64,000 bases of DNA, taken from the NCBI GenBank assembly GCA_020446945.1, contig JAGRDS010000017.1:30791-94790 (forward strand), read 5' to 3'. Made by a program: the position numbers and the translations under genes. Below are positions 45,884 through 54,703 of this stretch, in pieces. The first letter of the stretch is position 1. Each line of letters starts with the position of its first letter. The notes beneath the pieces are model-generated. The model had not been told where the DNA came from, ran no database searches, and was given only the letters and a program-made list of their open reading frames with translations. This stretch comes from Parvularculaceae bacterium. Lineage in GTDB: Bacteria; Pseudomonadota; Alphaproteobacteria; Caulobacterales; Parvularculaceae.

Positions 45884-46546
45884 TTATTCACCCCAGCGCC
45901 GCAACAGATTGTTGCGGACATTGGCGAGGCGCTCACGCAAGGGGCCAGATCCGGCGTTCGCCGCGGCGAGGTCGGCGCCGATCCGGTCAAGCTCGAACAG
46001 GATGGCGCGCTCCTCCGCCGATCGCAGGCGGCTCTTTATCCACCCGACGCAAGCGATCCGCGCGCCGCGTTCGACCCGCGTTACGCGGTGAAGGCTCGTT
46101 GACGGATAAAGCACCATCGACCCGGCGGGAAGCTTGATGCGATCTTGCGCACCCGCGCTGTCGATCACCAGCTCGCCCCCGTCATATTCGTCGGGATCGG
46201 AAAGAAACAAAGTAAACGACAAGTCGGTCCTGACGCCGTCAATATAGGGCGCATCGACATGATCGCCGTATTCCATTCCCTCGCCATAACGGTTGAGCAT
46301 TATCCGGGCGAGGGCGGCCGGGCGCGCCGCGCTTTTCACCGTTTCATTGTCCACAATGGCGCGCGCCAGCGTTTCGAGGAGTCCTTTCGCAGGGCCGGCT
46401 ATCAATGCCTGTTCGTTTGATTTCGCCGCGCGGGCCCGCCCTTGCGCTGTCGCACGCCCGTCGGACCAAAACCCTTCCGCCACGGCCGCTTCGCGCGCCG
46501 CTTCCACCATCGGCCGGGAGATAAGGTTTTCGATCTGAAGAAGCAT
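45884..46546 (-). CDS. piuC: PKHD-type Fe(II)/2-oxoglutarate dioxygenase, PiuC-like
   Basis: A protein of 220 residues. The iron ligands appear as HVDAPY (HxD) with a distal His in STSLHRVTRV, and 2-oxoglutarate is bound by Arg in RIACVGW. RYGEGMEYGDHVD and TLFLSDPDEYDGGELVI are PiuC/PKHD-hydroxylase hallmarks. PiuC genes are commonly iron-regulated and sit near TonB-dependent siderophore receptors; none is here. It is divergent from a Gly/Glu-rich lipoprotein gene across 84 bases. Confidence 0.9.
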   Translation of the reverse strand: MLLQIENLISRPMVEAAREAAVAEGFWSDGRATAQGRARAAKSNEQALIAGPAKGLLETLARAIVDNETVKSAARPAALARIMLNRYGEGMEYGDHVDAPYIDGVRTDLSFTLFLSDPDEYDGGELVIDSAGAQDRIKLPAGSMVLYPSTSLHRVTRVERGARIACVGWIKSRLRSAEERAILFELDRIGADLAAANAGSGPLRERLANVRNNLLRRWGE

Positions 46547-46630
46547 GTCTCACCATCTGCGAATAAGTCGCGTTTTCAATTTCGATAGAATTATGTATGC
46601 TGCGTCCAACGTCAAAAGGGAACTTAACGT

Positions 46631-47470
46631 ATGTCGCGCCGCCTGAAGCTTCTAACGGGACTTTCAACGCTCGCACTCGGCGGCGTTGTCGCACTCGCCG
46701 GTTGCGGCGGCGAGGGTGAGGGCGCCGAGGGAGAGGGCGCGCAAAGCGCCCATCATGGCGAAGCCGAAGGAAGCGAGGGCGAGGGAGAGGGCGCAAACGC
46801 CGCCGCCTCCGTCGGCGGCGAGGCGGAAGGGGCGAGCCTCGTTGATGCGGCTCATGACAAATCCGCCTATCTGTCCGCCCTTCAGATCGTGCGCGGCCAT
46901 TTGCGCGCCGGCGTTGAGCTGTATGCGAGCGGCGATCGCAATCTCGGCCCGCAGCATATGCGCCACCCGCAGGCTGAGATCCTGACGACCCTTTCCCCGG
47001 CGTTCGCCGCCTATGGCGCGCAAAACGTCGAACCGGCGATAGACGCGCTCGCCTCGGCGGGCGAAGCGGGTGCGCCGCCGGCCGAAATCGGCGCGCTCGA
47101 CGAGGCGGCGATCGTCTCGGTTAACAAAGCCGCGGCTGCGGCCGACGCTAGTCTGAAAGAAAAACTTCTCGCGGTCGCCAGAACGCTCACCGTCGCCGCC
47201 GACGAATATTCCATAGCGGTAAAGGATGGCGCGATCGTCAATCTGCACGAATATCACGACGCTTACGGCTTTATCGCCGTCGCGCTCGGCGATCTGAAAG
47301 TATTGTCGGGAAAAACCGATGCGGAGAAAAACGCCATCGCCGCAGTAATCGAACAGACGAAAATCGCATCGACAGCCGCGCCCACCGTCACACCGCCGGC
47401 GGAATTTGAACCGGCGTCGACGATCTACGGCGCGGCGGCGCGGATCGAGATCGCAGCGCGCGCGCTTTAA
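46631..47470 (+). CDS. Gly/Glu-rich lipoprotein with conserved C-terminal domain
   Basis: A protein of 279 residues. The signal peptide ends in a lipobox, LAGC (Cys24). Residues 25-70 are low complexity, built of GEG and EGE repeats. The rest is mostly helical and looks like a real domain: YLSALQIVRGHLRAGVELYASGD, PQHMRHPQAEIL and VNLHEYHDAYGFIAVALGD. The several His and Glu residues (HMRHPQAE, LHEYHD) could bind metal. It is divergent from piuC, so a role in iron handling is a fair guess. I do not recognise a named family. Confidence 0.82.
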   Translation: MSRRLKLLTGLSTLALGGVVALAGCGGEGEGAEGEGAQSAHHGEAEGSEGEGEGANAAASVGGEAEGASLVDAAHDKSAYLSALQIVRGHLRAGVELYASGDRNLGPQHMRHPQAEILTTLSPAFAAYGAQNVEPAIDALASAGEAGAPPAEIGALDEAAIVSVNKAAAAADASLKEKLLAVARTLTVAADEYSIAVKDGAIVNLHEYHDAYGFIAVALGDLKVLSGKTDAEKNAIAAVIEQTKIASTAAPTVTPPAEFEPASTIYGAAARIEIAARAL

Positions 47471-47491
47471 CCGCCGCGCGTCAAACGCAAT

Positions 47492-48514
47492 CTAGCGCCG
47501 GCGCGGGCGCTCTAAAACGTCCTCGGCCGAGGGGCCGGGCGGTGTCTGGTCGCGAATATCTTTCGGGTTCCATGGGCCGTAGGAAAAACTGCGCGCGCCC
47601 GCATGCGGTTCATAGCCGGTGAAGGGCGTGCGCTCCGTCAGGGGCGGCGTTCCGCGCATTTCCGGGCGCGGGCCCTTCGGCTTTGCGCGGAACAGGGAGA
47701 ACAGGCCGTCGGAACTTATGAATTTCACGTTCGAGCGTGAAAGCCTGTCCGGGAACAGAGCCATTAATTCGCTGATGTCATCGGGAAAATCGGTCGAAAC
47801 GTTGAGGCCGATTTCACGCGCTTCGCCGGCTTCTATCGGATAATCGTGCGTCCATTTGCCGGTCGCCAGTTGATCGGCGACGGCCATCGCGGCGTTGTCC
47901 GAAATCGTTCCGCTCAACAATTCGCGCGCGGCGCGCTTTAGCTGATCAATCGCCATCTGCCCGACATCGGCAAGCACATAGGTGTAGTCATCCGTCGCAT
48001 CTGCCGATTTTTCCTGACGAAGACGAACGAGAGACGCCGCCGGAACGCCGCCGATCTGGGGGTCGATCGGACCAAGCACCGCATGCCGGTTGAGAATAAT
48101 TTCGTCGGCCGCCAGCGCGATCAGCGTGCCGCCTGACATCGCGTAATGGGGAACGAAAACGGTCGTCCTCGCCGGATGCGCCTTTATCGCTCGCGCAATC
48201 TGCAATGCGGGAAGAACGAGTCCGCCGGGCGTGTGCAGCACCAGGTCGATCGGCGTCGATTTCGGCGTCGTCCGGATCGCCTCCAGCACATCTTCCGCAT
48301 CATTGAGATCTATGTAGCGGAGAACCGGAATGCCTAGCAGTCCCATCGGTTCCTGGCGATGAACGATGGCGATGACGCGCGATTTTCGTTTGCGCTGGAT
48401 TTTTGAAAATCGCCGCTCGACTTCGGCGCCGCGCTGGCGGCGCGTAATCGCCGGAATGATAAAGAAAAACACCAGGAGCAGCAGGAAAGGCAGAGAGCCG
48501 AACAGATCGTCCAT
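47492..48514 (-). CDS. Membrane-anchored Clp-fold serine protease (SDH-type)
   Basis: A protein of 340 residues with an N-terminal helix (LFGSLPFLLLLVFFFIIPAI) and a crotonase/Clp-fold protease domain of the serine-dehydrogenase-proteinase group: IDLVLHTPGGLVLPALQIARAI, VPHYAMSGGTLIALAADEI (catalytic Ser in MSGG), and HAVLGPIDPQIGG. It is related to SppA and probably degrades membrane or peptide substrates. The start follows AAGGTG. Confidence 0.88.
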   Translation of the reverse strand: MDDLFGSLPFLLLLVFFFIIPAITRRQRGAEVERRFSKIQRKRKSRVIAIVHRQEPMGLLGIPVLRYIDLNDAEDVLEAIRTTPKSTPIDLVLHTPGGLVLPALQIARAIKAHPARTTVFVPHYAMSGGTLIALAADEIILNRHAVLGPIDPQIGGVPAASLVRLRQEKSADATDDYTYVLADVGQMAIDQLKRAARELLSGTISDNAAMAVADQLATGKWTHDYPIEAGEAREIGLNVSTDFPDDISELMALFPDRLSRSNVKFISSDGLFSLFRAKPKGPRPEMRGTPPLTERTPFTGYEPHAGARSFSYGPWNPKDIRDQTPPGPSAEDVLERPRRR

Positions 48515-48558
48515 GATTACACCTTAACATCCGCACCCGGTGCGAAACCGCTTTCAGC

Positions 48559-48801
48559 CTACTCCCGAACTTGCACACGCGCGCCGCTTCGCGCCCCGGC
48601 GACGGCGTGCACATTCGCGCCAATTCGGAGATTCAATTTGCGGACTGCGTAACCGGTCGCCGCCATATTTGATGCAACGGCGCCGATCAGCGAGTGAAAA
48701 TGGTTGGGGCCGGCGGGTGAACGCAAAGAAGCCGCCGGGACGGCCGTCGCTGCGGCGAACGCGCTGACGGCGAAGCTTGTTCCCGAAAAAATCCGCCTCA
48801 T
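48559..48801 (-). CDS. Possible small secreted protein
   Basis: The stretch 48515-48953 has no firm gene. This frame codes for 80 residues with a signal-peptide-like start (MRRIFSGTSFAVSAFAAATAVPAAS) and a Ser/Ala/Gly/Val-rich mature part ending GARVQVRE. GAGGGGAAAGC precedes the ATG at good spacing. No known family. It could be a chance frame in G+C-rich DNA, and I see no other feature in this gap. Confidence 0.35.
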   Translation of the reverse strand: MRRIFSGTSFAVSAFAAATAVPAASLRSPAGPNHFHSLIGAVASNMAATGYAVRKLNLRIGANVHAVAGARSGARVQVRE

Positions 48802-48953
48802 GCTTTCCCCTCGACCCCAACCGCGCCGGCCAGCTCCCCCCGGAGCCGCCAGCGAGCGAAGTCTGGCGGAAGACGCCCGAAAGGGCCAGCCCTTTGAGGG
48901 ATTGGACGGATTTCGGCCGCAATCGAGTGGCGCAGAAGCAACGCCGAACTGCG

Positions 48954-49799
48954 TCAGACGCCCTCGCGGCGGGCCAAAAATGCGAGGCGTTCGAACATGT
49001 GGACGTCCTGCTCGTTCTTCAAAAGCGCGCCGTGAAGCGGCGGAATCGCCTTTCTGGGGTCTCGTTCGCTGAGGATTTCCTCCGGGACGTCTTCGGACAA
49101 CAGGAGTTTCAGCCAGTCGAGCAATTCCGAAGTTGACGGTTTTTTCTTCAACCCCGGCACGTCCCGAATTTCGTAGAAGATTTTAAGCGCATCGGCGACG
49201 AGGCGTTTCTTTATGTCAGGGAAATGCACATTGACGATTTCCTCCATCGTCGCTGCGTCGGGAAATTTGATGAAATGGAAAAAGCAGCGGCGCAAGAACG
49301 CATCCGGCAATTCCTTTTCATTATTCGACGTGATGATGACGATCGGACGCCGCGCGGCCTTGACCGTTTCGCCGGTCTCATAAACGAAGAACTCCATCCG
49401 GTCGAGCTCCTGAAGAAGATCGTTCGGAAACTCGATATCGGCTTTGTCGATTTCGTCGATCAGAAGGACGGGCCGTTCCGGCGACGTAAACGCCTCCCAC
49501 AATTTTCCGCGCTTTATATAGTTCCTTACGTCGCGCGCGCGTTCTTCGCCGAGCTGCCCGTCGCGCAGACGTGCGACCGCGTCATACTCATATAATCCCT
49601 GGTGCGCCTTCGTCGTCGATTTAATGTGCCATTCAAGGAGCGGCGCGCCGAGCGCTCCGGCGACTTCCTGCGCGAGAACCGTTTTGCCGGTGCCCGGCTC
49701 ACCCTTGACGAGGAGCGGACGCTCCAGCGTCACGGCGGCGTTGACCGCAATTTTCAGGTCTTCCGTCGCAACATAATTCCTGGTGCCGACAAACTTCAC
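48954..49799 (-). CDS. MoxR-family AAA+ ATPase
   Basis: A protein of 281 residues. Walker A GEPGTGKT, Walker B VLLIDEIDKAD, sensor ITSNNEKELPDAFLRRC. The N-terminus KFVGTRNYVATEDLK is typical. The start is GTG 49799 with AAGGA upstream; this gives the usual family length, while a longer frame to 49949 does not. MoxR ATPases act with VWA proteins such as CoxE as chaperones for cofactor insertion. The likely VWA partner is at 13982-15157, not adjacent. It is divergent from a glutathione peroxidase gene. Confidence 0.92.
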   Translation of the reverse strand: MKFVGTRNYVATEDLKIAVNAAVTLERPLLVKGEPGTGKTVLAQEVAGALGAPLLEWHIKSTTKAHQGLYEYDAVARLRDGQLGEERARDVRNYIKRGKLWEAFTSPERPVLLIDEIDKADIEFPNDLLQELDRMEFFVYETGETVKAARRPIVIITSNNEKELPDAFLRRCFFHFIKFPDAATMEEIVNVHFPDIKKRLVADALKIFYEIRDVPGLKKKPSTSELLDWLKLLLSEDVPEEILSERDPRKAIPPLHGALLKNEQDVHMFERLAFLARREGV

Positions 49800-49939
49800 A
49801 GAGATGTTCCTTCTTCTCGCAGGCGCGAAAGGACTATAAGAACACATGCAAAGGGCGGCAACGCCGCCTTGCAGCGCAGGCGAGGGCGACAGGAAGGGCC
49901 CGGACGCCGGCGTAATCCGATAGAAAGGGGAGAGATGAA

Positions 49940-50431
49940 ATGGCGTCATCAGTTCACGACTTCAACGCCGCGCGCCTCAGCGGCAAGGAAGAACATCTAT
50001 CGGCGTACAAGGGAAAAACGCTTTTGATCGTAAATGTCGCTTCAAAATGCGGCTTCACCCCTCAATATGAGGGGCTGCAGAAACTCTACGATCGGTACCG
50101 GGCGAGGGACTTTGAAATTCTCGGCTTTCCCTGCAACCAGTTCGGCGCGCAGGAGCCGGGCGATGAAAAGGAAATCGCGAAATTCTGCGCCGTCAATTAC
50201 GGCGTCACATTCCCGATGTTTTCCAAAATAGATGTCAACGGCGAAAACGCGCACCCGCTCTACAGGTTCCTCAAGAAAGAGAAAAAGGGCGTCGCCGGCA
50301 CTGAAGCGATCAAATGGAACTTCACCAAATTCCTTGTCGATGCGGACGGCGCGGTGGTTGACCGCTTCGGTCCGCAGGATACTCCCGAACTCATCGGTCG
50401 GAAGCTGGAGAAAATCCTCGGCGAACTATAG
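49940..50431 (+). CDS. Glutathione peroxidase (Cys type)
   Basis: Thiol peroxidase of 163 residues of the BtuE/GPx family that reduces peroxides, often with thioredoxin. Peroxidatic Cys37 (NVASKCGFTPQY), the Gln of FPCNQFGAQEPG, and Trp of IKWNFTKFLVD are in place. The Cys in FPCNQ could be the resolving residue. AAAGGGGAGAG precedes the ATG. Confidence 0.94.
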   Translation: MASSVHDFNAARLSGKEEHLSAYKGKTLLIVNVASKCGFTPQYEGLQKLYDRYRARDFEILGFPCNQFGAQEPGDEKEIAKFCAVNYGVTFPMFSKIDVNGENAHPLYRFLKKEKKGVAGTEAIKWNFTKFLVDADGAVVDRFGPQDTPELIGRKLEKILGEL

Positions 50432-50547
50432 CTATTTGGGACTATCCCCTAGATATAGGCAAATATTGTTGATGTGAGGTCGGTATTAGAAAATAGATGT
50501 TGCATATAAAGTAATGGCATGGCAACGCCGAATAAAAGCGGGGAGCC

Positions 50548-51426
50548 ATGACAATCCGATATTACATTGGAATTATTTCCGTATTTGCGGTTATTTTCAC
50601 TGGGCAGGCATGTTACGCCCGGCAGGATCCGGCGAGCGCGGCCGACGAATACCAATATTCGCCGGTCGCCTTTACGCAGGCGCTCGAATTAACCCGCGGC
50701 GTAGTAGCTCCTGCGCGCGAAGGCGGGCTCTACTTCAATCACGATGATGCGTGTCATCTGGCGGTCGCGAACTGGGGCTGGGAAAAAGCGTCGTGCGATA
50801 GCGTCGACAAAATGCTGTTTTCGATTACGGAGGCGATGGACACCGTCATTATCGAACAGCCGAATTCCGACGGCTATATCACATTCGACGACTGGCGGAA
50901 GAAAGACCTCAACAAGCAGATTGATACAATCTGGAATGAACTTCAGTCCGGGCTGAAGAGCCAGAGCGAAAACCTCGGCGTTACGATCACGGCGGAGGAC
51001 TGGTTCATCTATCCGACTCTCAACGCCGAAAAGCAGTATCTCTATTACGCCACCAAGCTGAATTGGGACGGAGAGCCGACGATTAACGTGAAGGCGTCAA
51101 AATTCGACCGGCGCGGATATGTCGTCTTCAACATGGTCCCGGTCGATAGCCGCATTTCAGCCGAAACGCTTGAGGCGAGCGTTGAGGAAGTTCTCTCGAC
51201 CTATCAACCCAAATCAATGATGGCGTATTCCGATATCAGCGAGGGAGATAAAATCGCCGCCGCCGGCGCCGTCGGCGTTCTCGCCGCGCTTGCAGGCGTT
51301 AAATTCGGAAAGGCCGCTGCTGTCGGCCTTGGCGCATTGCTGCTGGCTTTAGGCAAAAAACTCTGGATTTTGATTGCGCTTCCGCTTGTCGCGCTCAAAA
51401 ACAGGATTTTCAAAAAGAAAGTATAG
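50548..51426 (+). CDS. DUF2167-like membrane protein
   Basis: A protein of 292 residues with an N-terminal signal or helix (YYIGIISVFAVIFTGQACYA), a central beta-rich part, and two C-terminal hydrophobic segments (about 233-250 and 255-283) ending in basic FKKKV. YYATKLNWDGEPTINVKASKFDRRGYVVFNMV resembles the DUF2167 domain, where a similar LGR-G-V motif is usual, and the C-terminal Gly/Ala/Lys-rich helices also fit. The 5' part and leader are richer in A+T than neighbours. GGGGAG precedes the ATG. Confidence 0.6.
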   Translation: MTIRYYIGIISVFAVIFTGQACYARQDPASAADEYQYSPVAFTQALELTRGVVAPAREGGLYFNHDDACHLAVANWGWEKASCDSVDKMLFSITEAMDTVIIEQPNSDGYITFDDWRKKDLNKQIDTIWNELQSGLKSQSENLGVTITAEDWFIYPTLNAEKQYLYYATKLNWDGEPTINVKASKFDRRGYVVFNMVPVDSRISAETLEASVEEVLSTYQPKSMMAYSDISEGDKIAAAGAVGVLAALAGVKFGKAAAVGLGALLLALGKKLWILIALPLVALKNRIFKKKV

Positions 51427-51525
51427 GCGTCGCCAGTCCGGCGTAATAATAATGCGATTACATCGCGGATTGATCTCGTCCGGCGATTCCGCCATCGTCC
51501 CGCCCCTTAAGGGAGCGAGGTTACG

Positions 51526-54096
51526 ATGAGACGGATGGCGATCGCGCTGGCGCTTGCGGCGCTGGGTGGGTGTTCGGTGGAAACGGCGCAGGGGCCAGAC
51601 GGCAATCCGCGCGTATTGTCGGATCACCCGCGAAAGGGCGCGGCGCTGTTCAAGGTGGAAACCGACGCCGACGGCCATTTCGTCGCAACGCTGCCCGAGC
51701 CTGACGAGGACGGCTTGTCGCTTCGCGTTATTCACAGCGCCGGACTGACGGCGGGGCTCGGCTCCAATCCGGTCGGCCTCGATCGCGGCTATTCCGATGA
51801 AGGACGCATTATCGCATTCCGGCGGGTCGGCGGCAGGGTCATCATCGAACAGGAAAACTGGAACTATCGCGCCGGCGCGGACAATGCGCTCGAAAAGAAC
51901 GCTGTCGCGCAATCTTTCGCGCGATCGTTTCTTTGGGCCGGCGAGGTCGCCGGGGAAACGCCGAGCGGCGCATTCACTGTCGATATTTCTTCTTTTCTGA
52001 CGAGCGATATTCTCGATCTTGAGGGCGTACTTGAGGCGGGCGGACAGGGTTCCTATTCGATCGACAAGGACCGCAGCCTTGTCGACGCATCTTCGCTTCT
52101 GGTTTTTCCGGACAATGTGGAGATAGACGCATTCGTCACGTTGAGCGCTGAAAAGGCGGGAAGCGAAGTTTCCGCAACCGCGGCGAACGGTCGCGATTTC
52201 ACGCTCACCCAGCACCATTCATTCGTGCGCCTTCCCGATGACGGGTATAAAACGCGCATATTCGATCCGCGCGCCGGCGCCATAGATCTCGGGTTTTACG
52301 ATTTCAGCGCAAAGCTCGAAGATCCGATCGTCAAAACCTATGCGCGCCGTTTCCGCCTTGAACGCAAGGATCCGAATGCGAAATCGGGCGGCGTCAAGAA
52401 GCCGATTGTTTTTTACATCGATCCGGGCGCGCCCAAGCCCGTTCGGCAGGCCCTTGTCGACGGCGCGAAATGGTGGGCCGAAGCGTTCGAGGCGGCTGGA
52501 TTTAAAGACGCCTACCGCGTCGAATTGCTGCCCGAAGGCGCCCATCCGATGGATGTCCGCTACAATGTCGTCCAGTGGGTGCATCGCCAAACGCGCGGCT
52601 GGTCTTATGGCGGCGGCGTATCCGATCCGCGCACCGGCGAAATGATCAAGGCGCATGTCGTGCTCGGCTCGCAGCGCGTGCGACAGGATCGCATGATATT
52701 CGAAGGCCTCGCCGGCGCTTCAAAGAGCGGAACCGGCGCGGCTGACGATCCCGTTCAACTGGCGCTGGCGCGAATTCGCCAGCTATCTGCGCACGAGATC
52801 GGTCACACGCTCGGTTTCGCCCATAATTTCGCCGCCAGTTCGAATGATCTCGCTTCGGTGATGGATTATCCCGCACCCTATATACGTCCGACGGCGGAGG
52901 GCGGACTTGATTTCAGCAATGCTTATGGCGAGGGGATAGGCGCGTGGGACAAGGTCGCCGCGACCTGGCTTTATTCCGAATACGGAAAAGGCGCCGACGA
53001 GAAAGCCGAACTCGAAAAAATCCTGGACGGCGCCTATGCGCGCGGATTGCGTTTCGTTGACGACCCGCAAGCGCGCGGCGTCGAAACGGCGCATCCATAC
53101 GCCGCCGTTTGGGACAACGGCGCAGACGCCGTTGCGGCGCTCGACGAGACGATGCGCGTACGGGAAATCGCCCTTTCGAATTTCGGCCTCGACGCGATCG
53201 CGAACGGGCGTGCGCGTTCCGACCTTAAAGCCGTCATCGTCCCGATCTATCTTTTCCATCGTTACGAGATCGATGCGGCGGCGAAACTCATCGGCGGATT
53301 TGAATTCCGTCATTCGGTGAAAGGCGACGGCGCGCCGCCGGCCGAACCCGTCGCAGCGGACAGGCAGCGCGCCGCGCTCGCCGCGCTTGTCGCGACGCTT
53401 GACCCCGCCGCGCTTGATCTGCCGGACCGCACGCTCAACTTGCTGACGCCGGAACTTGCTGCGTTCAATGGCGGCGGAGGGGGCGGCGAGCTGTTCAAAA
53501 GCGACACGGACCCGATGTTCGACCTGCTCGCGGCGGCGGATGCGGCGGCGAGCGAAACCTTGTCCGCGATCCTTCATCCCGCGCGCCTTGCCCGTCTCGT
53601 TGAAATGGAACGCCGCGACGCGAATTCTTTAACCTTCGATGAAACGCTGAATGCAATTGAACGGCGCATTTTCTGGGCGCCGGCGACGGGCCGCCTTGGA
53701 GAAATCGCGCGGCGCGAACAGGTGCGGTTCGTTTCAACGCTGATCGGCACCGCCTCGGCCGGCGCGGCGGCGGGCGATGCGCAGGCGCCGAGCCTTTTTG
53801 TGTCCTTCGGACCTGGCGCTGTATCCTCGCCGGAAGTGCGCATCCGGACGAACGCTTACCTCGCCTCGCTTTCGGCGCGGCTGGAAGCGGCGGCCGCGCC
53901 CGGCGCGCCGGACGCCGACGGCGTTGGAAACCGCGCCGCACGCCACGGCCTCGCCATGATGATCGAGGCGCATCTGAACCGCCCAGCGCCGGCGATAGCG
54001 CCGGTCGCCAAAGCGCTGAAAACGCCGCCGGGAAGCCCGATCGGCGCGATGCAGGGGCTGCGCGAAGATTGCTGGTTCTGCGACCTGCCCATGTAG
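51526..54096 (+). CDS. Zinc-dependent metalloprotease lipoprotein (DUF5117/DUF4953 type)
   Basis: A protein of 856 residues with a lipoprotein signal (MRRMAIALALAALGGC, Cys16). It carries the metzincin-like zinc motif HEIGHTLGFAHN with HEIGH at residues 423-427, followed by SVMDYPAPY (Met-turn). IVFYIDPGAPKPVRQALVDGAKWWAEAFEAAGF and the RWVHRQ-like VQWVHRQTRGWSYGG are typical of this large, poorly studied protease family. It should face the periplasm or cell surface. The next gene starts immediately after the stop. Confidence 0.93.
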   Translation: MRRMAIALALAALGGCSVETAQGPDGNPRVLSDHPRKGAALFKVETDADGHFVATLPEPDEDGLSLRVIHSAGLTAGLGSNPVGLDRGYSDEGRIIAFRRVGGRVIIEQENWNYRAGADNALEKNAVAQSFARSFLWAGEVAGETPSGAFTVDISSFLTSDILDLEGVLEAGGQGSYSIDKDRSLVDASSLLVFPDNVEIDAFVTLSAEKAGSEVSATAANGRDFTLTQHHSFVRLPDDGYKTRIFDPRAGAIDLGFYDFSAKLEDPIVKTYARRFRLERKDPNAKSGGVKKPIVFYIDPGAPKPVRQALVDGAKWWAEAFEAAGFKDAYRVELLPEGAHPMDVRYNVVQWVHRQTRGWSYGGGVSDPRTGEMIKAHVVLGSQRVRQDRMIFEGLAGASKSGTGAADDPVQLALARIRQLSAHEIGHTLGFAHNFAASSNDLASVMDYPAPYIRPTAEGGLDFSNAYGEGIGAWDKVAATWLYSEYGKGADEKAELEKILDGAYARGLRFVDDPQARGVETAHPYAAVWDNGADAVAALDETMRVREIALSNFGLDAIANGRARSDLKAVIVPIYLFHRYEIDAAAKLIGGFEFRHSVKGDGAPPAEPVAADRQRAALAALVATLDPAALDLPDRTLNLLTPELAAFNGGGGGGELFKSDTDPMFDLLAAADAAASETLSAILHPARLARLVEMERRDANSLTFDETLNAIERRIFWAPATGRLGEIARREQVRFVSTLIGTASAGAAAGDAQAPSLFVSFGPGAVSSPEVRIRTNAYLASLSARLEAAAAPGAPDADGVGNRAARHGLAMMIEAHLNRPAPAIAPVAKALKTPPGSPIGAMQGLREDCWFCDLPM

Positions 54097-54651
54097 ATGC
54101 CGACAATCAGCTATTGCACGATGGGAAGCTGGCGCACCCTGTGGGCGCCGCATCTGTTTCAATTCAGCCTCGCGGGCTGGTTATTGATCGCGCTTTACCT
54201 CACCGCGATCGGCGCTTGCGTTTTGCGCGCTCGGCGCGATGGCGCCGGCCGCTTCTGGAAAGGCGCCGGACTGCTGCTGGCGGCGCTGTTATTCTTGCGG
54301 CTGTTCAATCTCGCCGAATTCGCAACGCTGGCGGCGCGATGCGACGCGCTGTCAGGCGCCTGGTATCACGACCGGCGGCCAGTCCAATTCGCGGCGGTTT
54401 CAGCTCTCGCCCTTGCAAGCCTGGCGGCGGCGGGCGTCATATTCGCCCGCCGCGGCGCTTTCGACAGGAAAATCGCCGCAATTGCGCTCGCTGCGCTGGT
54501 TTTCCTGTTCGCCGCGCACAGCGTTTCGTTCCACGCGCTCGATTCCGTCATGGGGGGGCGCCTTGTTATGGGACACCTGAACGGGGGGCTTCAGGCGGGG
54601 CTGCTCTCGGTTGTGACCCTTGCGGCGGCCAGGCCGCGAAAGCGCTATTGA
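54097..54651 (+). CDS. Multi-pass membrane protein of unknown function
   Basis: A protein of 184 residues with five probable helices (about 22-42, 53-75, 92-112, 123-143, 155-175). The start ATG 54097 directly follows the TAG of the metalloprotease; ATG 54121 is an alternative. No known motif. Its tight link to the metalloprotease suggests a joint role, and purL follows after 52 bases. Confidence 0.72.
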   Translation: MPTISYCTMGSWRTLWAPHLFQFSLAGWLLIALYLTAIGACVLRARRDGAGRFWKGAGLLLAALLFLRLFNLAEFATLAARCDALSGAWYHDRRPVQFAAVSALALASLAAAGVIFARRGAFDRKIAAIALAALVFLFAAHSVSFHALDSVMGGRLVMGHLNGGLQAGLLSVVTLAAARPRKRY

Positions 54652-54703
54652 TCCCTCGCCCCGCGCATGCAAAACCCCGCGAACCGTCAGGGATTCTCGC
54701 AGC

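Noticed and set aside
52783..53577. Open frame of 264 codons on the minus strand
   Set aside because: Antisense to the zinc metalloprotease; Arg-rich and without motif.
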